Below are positions 21,558 through 33,900 of a DNA stretch of 64,000 bases, one piece after another. Within the stretch, counting starts at the first letter, position 1. Every line of letters begins with the position of its first letter. The notes beneath the pieces are model-generated. The model was not told the DNA's origin and searched no databases. It saw nothing but the letters and a program-made list of their open reading frames with translations. Origin of the DNA: Eumeta japonica (taxonomy: Eukaryota; Arthropoda; Insecta; Lepidoptera; Psychidae). The position numbers and the translations under genes are program-made. Location: assembly GCA_005406025.1 (NCBI GenBank), contig BGZK01001330.1:1-64000 (forward strand), in the 5' to 3' direction.

Positions 21558-23654
21558 AACTTTTTTTACAAAATCCTATTATTGAACATATTTCTATGAA
21601 GTATATAAATGAAACTATTTTATATTAAAAAGTTATGTGTAGTATGTAATTTTTTTTTAATTTGAAACTTGTCTATATGTAGGTGCACACTGTGTATGTA
21701 TCGGGGTGGGTAGAAAATTATCATCAAGAACACCATTTCATGAAAACATAAAAATCAGTGATTCTATCAAAACTATATATTTTTAAAGTTAAATTTTGTT
21801 TTTAGATGTAATATGGATGTTTATTTCATTTATATTTAAATACAGCAATTTTGTGGAGGACGAATATTCCTTCTCGGTTAAGTCGTTCTGAAATGAAACA
21901 AATAAAAAACTATTATTCATTGCATATCTGAATCCTACTTAGGTGTCCGCATCGCCTATCCCCTTTCGAGCTGCTATGTATACCTAATACCTATCTCGCT
22001 CTATGTATCCCTTTCGCTCTAGGATAATGCAATACTCAGTGAAATTGCATCATGCATTTTTCAGATGTGCATTCTCTATGATATGTTATATTATACTGAA
22101 TAAGCTGAAAGTACTAAATTTATATGAAAGAAAGTCATTACAGTTTTTATGCACTTATTACGGACATGGTTCCCTGTAACTCACATATATGTATTATACA
22201 TAATATTATAATGTTCTACTTTATAAGCCTTAGTATCCATTTACTATTAAAATGCGACTTACGAAAATATAATCTATTTATATTCACTACAAGTTAAACT
22301 ATTTATTTCGGATATCGTCCGCAGCAATTTTTTTTTATTTTATAGAGGCGAGTGTCGAATAAAGGCATTTTTATAAGCACAAAATCCAAAACTTGAGATT
22401 AAATTCTATTATAAATATTTGGAAAATTCGAGAAGTTATTGTTATTTTATGTTCCATTTTCAAAAATAGATTTTCGTCACATGTTGTTTAGGACTCTTAT
22501 TTGATGTCAAGTATTTCTAAACTATTCTACCAATCATTGCAGGAGAATTAAAAAAAAAACCTTTTATGTTTACTTTTATATTTTTAGATTTTTTTTAGGC
22601 TATTAAAATTGAAATTGAAATTGAAAAAGACGACCAATTAGTTAGTGAATTTTTTTTTATGTATGTGTTCCCCTGCCTGCCCTACTTTTAAGTGGCAGTA
22701 GTTGTAGTACAGAACATAAGTAGAATAAACTATAAAAGACGAGAGCGCATTGTCTATGTACTTTTGTCACATACAGATTTTTCCCTGATACTCACAATAC
22801 AGCAATTGTAATAAAAATTAGAAATAAAGTGTATTCAAAATAAATCACGAATTTCTAGTAGTTATGTGGACTATGGAATCAATTTATTTATATTTTTTTT
22901 AAAGCAATTTTCTTGATAAAAAATGAGAACGCACGAGAAGCACGGCGTTAATTTCGTTTCCAAACCTTTGGTAAAGGTATATGTTATTTATTAGCATGTT
23001 ACGTGCATTTGAAATAAATAATAACGTCATTAATGTAATTTACTTATGATTATTATTTGATTCTGGAAATAGAGTTTTCAATTTTAAGTCTGTAATAAAG
23101 AAATTTTGATGTGTTTATTGCTTTAATTAATATTTTTTTATATAACTTATAATTCAATATTTTATATATATATAATATCCAATTTTAAGTATACGAATAT
23201 TTTTTTTAGATATCATTTTGTATTTCTCATTTAATTACTCGAATGTTGCTAATTTATTTCATTATTTCTGTTATTTCATGTAAAACAATAGCGCAAACTC
23301 GCAAACTAGTGTAAAATAATAAATTACAGAAACAGAATAAGTAAAAAACGAACTCGTGCTAAGAATCCCAAACTGAATGATAAGATTTTTTGATCTTTTT
23401 TCATAGACACGTAACGCAAAAATGGGCAATGACGGCGGATACCGTCGTGTGCGCATCGACTCGCGTTCGGTTGGTTTTTTGTTTTGCATCATTTTACGAA
23501 ATAGCGATATCAGTACTATTAACATTTCGTATTGTCAGATTATGAAAATATTATATTTAAATAATTATTATTACACTTCGAGTGTATATAGATTTTGATT
23601 AAAAGCTAGCTTTAGCCCGCGTGGATATAGAATGCATTTCTTCATCATCATATT
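21558..23654. other. AT-rich intergenic DNA
   Basis: No gene recognised. A minus-strand frame at 23271-23525 lacks any recognisable domain and is not supported. Confidence 0.35.
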
Positions 23655-23825
23655 GATTGATATTGTTGTCGATTCTAATCTCAATCGCTCATTTATTTCT
23701 GGTCCCGCGTTCCTAATTTACATCCCGGTTACGCTGTTGATTCTGAGCCCGTTCCCACACCCAATTTCGATATCGGTCCCGGTCCCAGCTTTCGATTCTG
23801 TTTCTCATCTCGCTTTAAAGTTCTC
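23655..23825. repeat. Degenerate CGATTC/GGTCCC satellite-like tract
   Basis: Units such as gtcgattctaatctcaatcg, ggtcccgcgttcc and gatatcggtcccggtcccag. Same family and orientation as 18590-18880. Confidence 0.6.
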
Positions 23826-25624
23826 ATTTGTACAAACCTGAGGAAAACGTAAACTATTAAAATAACATATGTATATGTAGCTTTGTAAAAAGTTAAAGAA
23901 TTCTTAGAATCGGTCTAGTGGTCCAGTTCAATAGTACAAATAAGTGTATGAAGTCGGGGACAAATGGTAACTGATGTAAAAGGAAACACGCGTTTATTCT
24001 AATGCTAACGTTTAGTTAAATTTTTAAGTCGATTGAAGGTCGAGATTTGCAGCATCAAACATGCCGGAGTTGAATTTTTTTATATGAAAATATGGCTTAG
24101 ATTTCGGTTGAACGTCGAGTTAATCAACGGTGGAAGTTCTGTTGCAATTTTACAGCATTTGTGTAAGGTGTAATCATTTTTTTAAATTATTCACTTTTCT
24201 GTGAATGGAACATAGACCTTCAACTTTAATAACGATGAAAGTAAAGCCGTGATCCACTTCATTGTTTCATAAACTAGTGCCCGGGTATAACTACACACGT
24301 ATTTTACCTCTTTTATACCAGACTTTACCGACACACACTCGCCTCTCTTATTTCAATGTTTGGCGCGAGTGGAGTGGCCCACTTTGGGATACCGTCGTGT
24401 TGCGCCCCACTCGGCATAGTCGAGTGGGTGGGAGTGGGGCTCCGCTTGCGGCCGACGCGCTGTCTCCGCCGTGCTTTTGTTAATTCATTTATTTACTATT
24501 TGAATAATAAATCATGGAACTTTGAGGGCGTACCTATCCCTGTTGTAGGTCTATTGATCTGAAACTGTTATTAGATGAGAAATTGTAATTGAAAATACTA
24601 GACTAGAATATATGTGTTTACCTGTTTTCAATCCCAATAAAAGTACAGCTTAATATGATTCGTTACGATTTGAAGAAATAACATTTCAGAATTCCTTGTG
24701 AATGAGAAAAACTTTTACAGTTTCACGAATTTTAAGCACTCGACTGTCGTCGCTTCTTATACTAAAATGATCATAAAAATGTACTTTGACATAGTTTCAT
24801 GATTATCCTGTAATTTATTCGTTATATGCTAGTCGTATAGTAAAAATATTTTCAATCTTTGAACATGTGGTTTTTAGCCGTATAGAGGTTACCTAGCTCA
24901 TCTTTGCCAATTTTACAACTAGTTTCACCAAGATAAAAAATGTAAATCTTAGATTGAAGACTTGACAGGTTGTCCCCACACTATCCGCCAAGTTATACCA
25001 TTACTTTTACAATTTGCGTTTTATGTTTAGTTGCTCGCCGTTATTGATAATGGTACACTGATCAGTAATGTTAAAAATATTTCGCAACAATCCTTATAAC
25101 CACCTTCACTCGTTATTCCAAAATTTTAATTCATACCAGAGCAAAGTCGCCTCGAATCTTGGACGTGCGAAATAAAACTTGAGCGCTGGGTGTCTACAGA
25201 GGTACAGAGATTTCTTCCGAGATGCTGTAACAAGTGTACTGTGGCTATGACTGCGACCGTTGCAAGTGCAAGGTGCATGTGCATCAATTGTTATATCATT
25301 CTCTGCAATTATCGGATTCGTCCTTCAAATATCGACAAATATTATCTTCATCGGTACCAAAAAAATTAGCAGCAGTAACTGCGCCCGCGAAGCGTTAAAA
25401 CAGATCTATTTTTACCTCATTAACGACATACCCGACAGAGACTGTTATTAATCACGATAAGGCCGTATCGATCGATAGTTTAGTATTGTGCGCTGTCGAC
25501 GTACCTATATATCTATGTTTCTCGGAGTCGAGGATTTCGTAGTTAACCCTACGCAAATGACGGAGGTGTGTGGGGTCAAAGGGGATCATGTATATTATTG
25601 TATTTTTATCGTAATAGTACAACT
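23826..25624. other. Intergenic DNA upstream of crumbs
   Basis: Mostly AT-rich. A GC-rich island at 24355-24480 is probably repeat-derived. Distal crb regulatory sequence could lie here, but no element can be named. Confidence 0.35.
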
Positions 25625-26050
25625 TCCGGGAAAGTGCCGCGTCGGCGAGGTAACGAGGACGTGCGCCGTGCGCCGCGCGCTGCGCCGCGTGACCGCTCTG
25701 GCGCGGACGGTCCTTCACCGCAGGCTTAGTTTCGAGCGCGCCAGCTGTTGTAATGGTCTACAAACTACATCTCGGACTCGTTCGTTTCCGCGCAGTGCCG
25801 GCGACGGCGGCGGCCAGCTGCGCGGCGGCGGCTCGTGAGTCAGGCGTCGTTTAACGGGTCGCACCTCCGCCGTTCGCGGAGCGCACCGGCCCGCGTGACT
25901 CACCGCGCCGTGACGTCACGCGCGAGTTATGTTATGCACGCCCCCGCCCCGACCCGGCCCCTCTTATGCATACGCTACGATGTTTCGGCAAGTACAATGC
26001 CCGCCGTTCCTCTGCACTACCGTTGTACTCGAAACGAGACATAAATATTT
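25625..26050 (+). promoter_or_regulatory. crb: CpG-rich promoter/first-exon region of crumbs
   Basis: About 400 bp with dense CG dinucleotides in otherwise AT-rich DNA, surrounding the predicted crb start codon (25753) and first donor (25835). No TATA box is evident, which suits a CpG-type promoter. The transcription start is not determined. Confidence 0.5.
25753..25834 (+). CDS. crb: crb exon 1 (start codon, signal peptide first half)
   Basis: Encodes [20 protein letters not shown] and seven more residues, then one base of codon 28. An in-frame TGA at 25690-25692 precedes the ATG, which has G at -3 and G at +4. The donor is C|GTGAGT. Phase 1 matches the exon 2 acceptor, and the join gives a basic n-region followed by an alanine-rich hydrophobic core. 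Confidence 0.75.
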
Positions 26051-29000
26051 AACGATGCGTCGACGTCGCCAAGCAGACTTTACCGGGTACTTTCTGTTTA
26101 TTTTGAGCCGGCCCGCCGAATGTGTTCCGCGTTCGTCCGCACGAACATAGAATAAATTCCTTCATCAGGTTTTGTTTCCGACCCGGTTCCGTTCTCGGCA
26201 CCTGCTCGCTCAGATACACATTGCTGAAGTCCAAATACAAACAGGCTAAAGATTTTCAACCTGTCACCGTGTAGGTGGCAGGTCACATCGCAAGTCTCAT
26301 TTAAATCAATTATTTTGGTTAAAAGTAATCTTCATCGCAAAAAGTTCCAAACAATTTCTTTCTTAATTCATAGATTGTTTAAGTCTAAGTATTTTTGAGT
26401 TCAAGAACGGAATCGAATGTCAAATCGGTTGCTTCGTTCAAAAGATATGTTTAACAAAATAAGCTTTGCGTGTTTACCGTTAAAAAGTTCCCTTTCAACT
26501 CCTGTCTCTACGCCGCATCCCACTTAGCACGTCTCGAATCATCGTCGACCCTGTCGCATCCCGCGAACTCGACCCGTTAGCTTTGCGAAGAGACGTAGCA
26601 TCGCATATACTGCGGGGAGTTCCCTGAAAAATTTTTTTAATCTTATTCCTGCTGCTAATTTCCGTCACCGTTTCGCTGGCCGAAAGTACCGTCATCGCCA
26701 TTTGTATGGCTGGCGTTCTACTGTCGTACGCTTCGTGCGCAATTTCCTACCATGTACAAGGTACGAACGGTATGGTCTACCATCAGCGGTATTCCCAATC
26801 GACTACGACAAGGGGGTTTACCAGAAAAGAGCACATTCTTTCTTAAAAGACCGATAACGCGCTAGAGACTGGAGTTGCCCATACGGCTGTATGAACTCCC
26901 GCAAGATCAATGGCGGCGGTGACCAACTAGTGGCTCGAATGCTCGTTTGGCCCTTAAACATTCTATTTAAGAAACTAATAAGGCAATATAAAGCTCGAAA
27001 ACATTATTGCTAAATACCAATGCGGCAAGTTTTGGGACTGGGCTACAAGGTCAACCGTTGTTCAGATAATGTTCCCTTACTCTTTTCAAAAACCGGATTT
27101 TTTGGGTTCACATTTAGAACATTGTAACGAATGGCCCTTTCATGGGCCTTACTGCCAAGTCCATGGCGGTATAAATTTCTTAACCTGTTGTATTTGACTA
27201 CAGAACTGTCTTGGGTTGTAAAGGTGTACATCATTTATAGTTTTGACTCCGGATTCAGTCACGTATGCCTGGCCACGACTGAAAATTGAGCTACATATAG
27301 AAGGGCGTTGCCAATTCCAAGGCCTTGTCACTTGTGAATATTTTTAGCTTATAGTAAATACAAGAAATGTTCCCGGTGAGCTTAGGCATTGTTCAGTATT
27401 TGGAACTTATTTTTTTTTTTAATTAATAAATTTTACAGGTTGATAATAGAATCTCGATTTTCATACTGGGTTGAGCCTAATTAGTTTGTAAAAATAATAA
27501 TTTTGTTAATAATTTTACGCTTGACACCAAGGCAACAAATGTAGTACACCGGTCGCAAGTACAGCGCGCGGCAGAGCGGCATAGCGCATTGACTAATTCA
27601 CGCAAAACAGAAAAAGGATTCCGTAACCCCATCAAAGTTTTTTTGTCGCCTGTCATTATTGTAGTCTATTGTAGTACACTATATTTAGCTAAATTCGTTG
27701 TTAACGAGCTCTATATTTAGCCACGCTTCGATCCGTAACTGTATCCGTCACGTGGGATTGACGCCGAGAGTTGTCTGTTGTAGTCGCCTGGCAAAAGAAC
27801 CTGTTTTTATAAAAAAATAACCTCTTGATTTGTGCGTTTCATAATGCTTTTCAATATGTGTACCCCCTTAATAAAAATTTGGTTGCCTGTAAAGTCGGTA
27901 TACGGGCGAAAGTTTTACGTGACAACGACTTTGAATGGTAAAATCATTTTAATGTGAATATTCATTCGTATAGTAGGAAGAAGGATGAAATAATAGTAAC
28001 AATTTAAAACATTTATTTATACAAAGAATTATATTTAAAACATTAATTTATACAAAGAATCTCGCACTGAATTTCATATTAACAAAATTTTATTTTTACC
28101 TTTACACATACATACGTATTTATATACAAATATATATAACTTGCAATACATTTGCAAGCTATGCACTAATTCTCTAGTGCTGCGCGCGCGGCAGACCGAT
28201 CATAGTTGAGTGGGAGAGACGCAAGGCATTCGGCGGGCCTCTCTCTCGTTCGGTGACTCATCGTTACGTTACCGAGCGTTACACTTTTTCACAGTGACTC
28301 CCAGCCGCAACCTAATTTAAGACGTTGTCACGTCAAAATACACATGTTACATTCAACAATTTAATTGATTTCCGTTTGATCCCTATGACTATGGATTATT
28401 TCCGATGTTATAATTAGACAACGAACAAATAATTAAAATCTAGTACAATGTAGGTAACGAGTTAAACTTGACGATGTATCGGATGGTTTGGTTCCGTCTT
28501 CTTAGATTTCCCAGATGGATCGATTTTAGTCAATAACTTTATAAAATCTAACATAATTAACCTTACGTAATTTACTGAAATCACGATAATTAGATGTTTG
28601 AGGCCTAAATATCCAGTCGTACTTAATATTTATGATAAACCTCACGATTAATCTGCCTAATGAACACAATTATCATGATAATGAGTTTACAACTCTTTAG
28701 TTTAATAAATTTATCACTCATGCAACGGCGCGATTATTTTGCCAAAAATCACCGAGTCCGATCACCGGATCAGGTATATTTGTACCGAATCCGGTAGACG
28801 TTTAGTGTCGCTGGATCCATCAGAATATCGGATTCAGATTTCCTGCAATGTTTTTAGCAACTTATCGGCGTACACCGCATCCTGTCTATATTGCAGCTTG
28901 ATCACTGTGATTACGACTATTTTATAGGAACGCATGTCTTTTAGACGTCGCACTGTACGTAAATAAGTTTTCTACATTAGTTCCATTGTCCATACTACGT

Positions 29001-30939
29001 TGCAGTTGTGCAATGCGCGTCGTGCGCGGGCGGCGCGGCGGCGCGCGCGTCACGGCCGCAGCCGACAATGGCTCCGACACGTGCGAGGTCTACCATTCTA
29101 CGGTGACCGAAAACAATGTAACGATTGTCGGACCGACCCGCGCGCCACTCCACAACAATTTCCCGGGTGTGATGAGCATTTTCGCTCTCTCAATGGCGAG
29201 ATCCGGGAAGATAACGCCGCCGCCGGCACGAGATCGCCTTCTAGCGAAAGCGAATCTGAAACGGCTGAGACCGCTTCGGTTCGCTCCACGGCAGCGTGGA
29301 GCCGCCGGGCGCGGCGTCGGCGAGGGCGGCGGCGCGATATCGTGGCGAATCGATCGCGAGTCACTCACCTCGGGCGGGCGGGCGTCCAGTTACCGCTAAT
29401 TGGATCGCGCGCTGGCGCCGTTAGATTGCTTCACCTGGCTAGAAATCGGCGACTTTTACCCGCGAGACGCCGCCAGCCACGTCTCGTGTTACGTACACGT
29501 TAACGTAAGCGCGCGACAGCGTGCGCGGGCTCGCACCGACACGCTTTTGACGACGAACTCGGTAAAGACGGGCCCCGTCCCGCTGCAGAGCCGACAGAGA
29601 CCATGCATACATTTAATATGAGATTTTAACGCAAGCACATCCAGCGATTCACAATAATGGTGATTGTTTAAAAATAATAACGATATCAACGAAAAACTAT
29701 ATTAAAAACAATTTGCTAAAATTTGACATTGTTCACTGTAATCAGTGGTAATATGTATTGTTCAGTTTGTATATCTATAATAATATCTAAAATGCTGTTT
29801 ACGTTCGTAGTGAATTATCTGCGAAAAGAGGATCTTGCCATAGAAGTGCGCGGTCCGCGGGCGGCACACAAACGCGAACTGTTGCTCGTTCCACGAAAAT
29901 ATCAAAAATAAGCCGAGTATAAAATGTGCGAGAGACGAAATTATAAATTGGTTCTTTAGAGTTTCAAATATGTTTTTAATAAAATACGACGCGTGTGTAT
30001 GTGTTCGTGTAATAATGTATCATCTAGTTATTATGGAGTAAATGATTGTGATGAGTTTCGCACTCCGGTCGCAGGGTATATTTTTGTAGCTACGGCATCG
30101 TCAGACGCTTGTGCGCCCCGGTCGCACAATCCACTACAGCATATTTTATAAAAATATTCTTATTACAGTACGATTTGAAAAAGAGTAATTTAAAAAAGCA
30201 GCTCCAACTGCTTCAGCCGTTATAAAATCTTCGATATTGCCACATTGTAAAAAGTGATTCATAAACAAAAACCCAAATGCGGAAAAAGTGAGCAGTTACG
30301 GTAAAATATTCTCCGGCAAACCGCTTCAGCTGTAGCTCTGACACAGCTACAAGTTAAATAAAAAAGCATAATGGCAAACATTAGAAACGCACTCGGAGGC
30401 CGTCAGTTGTTTTTTTAAACTTCATTTTTTGTATGTTTTTTTATATTACGTTCTCACATTTTCAGCTTTATGGTTATCGGTAGAAAGCAATCTTAGTAGT
30501 TTTCTCGTTTCTTTGAGAAAGTCACTATCGTGGTGATTGTTCAGAAATTAATTTTCGGTGCAATGTAAAATTTTAATATTTATTCCGTCAATTGAATTAA
30601 CGCGATATAACTGCTTAGGCGTCGATGGACATATACTTAACTTTTTGTAAAGGCGCGTGAACTTAGGTCATCCACAGTTCTGTTGCGCTGGCCATGAGTC
30701 TTTTGGGTTAAAAATCGCCAAAGTTCACATGTTGGTCCAATGAATGTTCTACTCGAAATTTTAAGATTTTGATAAACTTTCACTGCCTTGTACGTTCTAT
30801 CAAGCGTTTTTTGAGACGATCAAAATAAGAGATATACAAATGTCCAATTTGATATCCCATTCGACAGATTTCAGTGAATTATTTCTTTCGTAATGACAAT
30901 ATGGCGTCTAGAGCCTGCCGTCTACAATCATGGATAATG

Positions 30940-30973
<34 letters not shown>

Positions 30974-33900
30974 CTCTCGCCAGATTGAAACAAATCTATT
31001 GATGAAAAAATCTACAGAGTGAATCAGAAAACGTGTTTCGACTCTTGTAGGGCCAGTAAGTATTTTTTTAACCGACTTCAAAATTAAAAAGGAGGAAATT
31101 CTCAATCCTCAATTCTACTGTATTTTTTTTATGTTTGTTACCTCAGAACTTTCGACTGGGTGTTCGATTTTGATTATTCTTTTTTTATTTAAAAGCTGGT
31201 GCTTCCCATGTGGTTCCATTTCAATTTGGTTCAGTTCTTACAATGGCATCCATGAGAAAATCTTATAAATCTTAAATTTGCATCAAGTATGTGCGCGACA
31301 AATGAACGAATAGCTCACTATCACTTCAACCGATTTTGATGATTTGAAAAGGATGTACTTCAAGGGTAGTTTGATGAGAGTTTGGTTAGGTTCTGAGTAT
31401 GGGATCCATGACAAAGTAACGGAATTCGTCAATGCTTTGGAGCAAATTAACGATACTCGGCCGAATCTTTTATATGCTATCCGGATATTTGAGTAACGTC
31501 GTTATAGTGAAGTACTTGTAGTCGTATATGAAGATCAATGGAACTCCGTAACGGCTTACAGTAGGGATGCGATTTATGAGCAGCACGTTTAGTAGGCCTA
31601 CCGATATTCAGACAAATTAGTTGTGTACCTCACATTCAATAAAAATCAAAAAAGAAACAAAAAATTTAACAAAAACAAACGACTTAAAAAAATACTATTC
31701 CAAAACAAATTAATATGCACCAAAAAGTAAAAAAATAATTGCGTATTCTTATTTGCGTATTATTCGTGTTAATGCATGTTGCAGGCAAGCGTCTATTATC
31801 GATTTCCGCGAATGAACATCTCACACAATAGATAATTGAAAAGTAAAAATAATAAAAAAAAGTTTTATTTAACTAAAAATTAAAAACGTTTTTTTAGTTT
31901 TTAGTATATTCTTTTTTTATCTGCAGAATGCTGTTTAGCAGACGCCATCTTAAATTTTAATAATTTTATTAACTTCAATGACACCAATGAAATCCACTCC
32001 ACAGGATTATCGTTTTTCTTTATTGGCACCACATCTTGAATGAGTGAGATAAGGATCAACCTGTCGATGTCAAATTCATGCAAATCGGATAAGGCGATTG
32101 AAGATTACAAATCGGAGACTTGCTTACGGTTTCTGGGAAATCTAATACGTTCAAAAACAGTTCTTTGAAATATAAAAAGAACAGAGGCACATAACTGTAA
32201 TTTTAAGAATATAAATATTATCCCAGTTGACGGTTATAATCGACTTTTATTTCCTCCTCCGATACAGCGTGTGGCGGCAAACCTACTGTGAAGTTCGCCG
32301 AATTAAAACGACTGTATTGATACCAGCACCATCTTGTTTTGGTTTTGTTGTGATTCAAATTAACAAACTTGAATATATTTTATGCATAAATAAATATTCA
32401 TTTATATTAATATTTTAAAAGTAGAGAGTTTGCTTGTGTTTGAACGTATTATACGTAGAAAATAGCAGACAGATTTGAAAAATAATGTTTGTATTATATT
32501 TTCCCTCTATTAAGATTTAAGAGTATAGTCCATTTATTTTTGTCGATAGTTTTATTTTTATTTAATTCATGTGTTTAGCTAGTATTTCGATAACGAGATG
32601 CACTTGGTGATGTACTCATCGCGTGTACTGAACGAACATGTGTGGTTATTATATAATACATATTCAAATCACTTGTCGGAAAAGCAAAATAAAATCTCAA
32701 AAATAATAATAAAATTACAATACGACTTGACGTCATAGTGATGCTAATATAATTTTTTTTTTGATATATGTTTAAATTTAATTTTTTCCTGACTAAAGAT
32801 GGGATGTTTCTATTCAAATATTTTAAACGCCATTTGGCTAAGTTGTTAACCTATAATACTGATTGTTATATTATTAAATAGAGCAGTCTAGTTGTGAGAG
32901 TGACTGCAGCTCGGTTGGGTCTGGAGGCTCTATCGGAGTGCGGAGCTCCGAGGATTTAAACGGGCATCTTCGACAGAGAGAAACCCTAACTTAGTAAACC
33001 AAAATAAACAGTTTTCTCAGAAAAAGGGAATTTGCAGATGTCTTCCACCAAAATTTTAATACATTAATTTTTAAGACGGCCGAGAGTAGAGCTAGTTTAT
33101 TATCGAATAAAGTACTATTGCGTCAACTTCGCCCTAATGTAATGATTAGAAATAATAATAATTTAAATAAATATATTTTTAACCTGCTACATCAGAATAT
33201 TCAAGGCATGAAAAATAAGTGCTGGAGGTTGAGCTGTACATGGACAGTGCCATTGTTGATATATACTATGTATTACGGATCATTGGCTCAGGAACGGTCA
33301 GTTTCTCTTTCGCTTTCCTATACACCAGGTGGTAACCTTCAGCAGAGAGAATTCATCACAGGGCAGATCCTTAATTGTAATCCGTAATAATCTAAAATTT
33401 AAGGAAAGAGCGGGTTGTGGAGATAGCCTGTGTGGAACTCGGGCGGCTTATTGTGATGAGCGTATACAGGTCCGCTCATTGTTCTTATGAATTGTTTGAA
33501 TCGATTATGGATCGAGCCTTGTGTAAGATAAGCAATAAAAGTAAATATATTGTAATATGTGGTGACTTCAATGTAAACTTATTAAATGTCACAAATCACA
33601 GCGGTAGAATTCTTTGGGTGTTACAATCTGTCAAATCTTTTTTTGGAGTCTACAAGAATCACGACTGCCTCTAAGACTTGTTTCGATAATATTTATACAA
33701 ATGTTGAACTACTTCAGTAGTATATTATCAATAATTTAAAATCAGACCACATTGGTCAAATAGCGTCTTTTAAATACTGGTTAAAATAAATCTAAAAAAA
33801 TTTATAAAGTGCATTCCAGTGAACGAAAAACGATTAGATGAATTTAGAAAATGTATCATGCAGAAGATTCTGGAACTACAATGCTGTAACAATGCCAGTG

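Noticed and set aside
25488..25838. A 116-codon frame overlapping crb exon 1
   Set aside because: It is out of frame with the signal-peptide frame that joins exon 2 in phase, and has no recognisable domain.
26495..27331. Several short minus-strand frames in crb intron 1
   Set aside because: They look coding-like in places, but no family, start or splice pattern can be supported; probably repeat debris.
29000..29503. A 167-codon arginine/serine-rich plus-strand frame in the intron 1 CpG island
   Set aside because: CG-dense DNA opens long frames on several strands. No domain, no credible donor in frame, and the overlapping frames on both strands are equally long.
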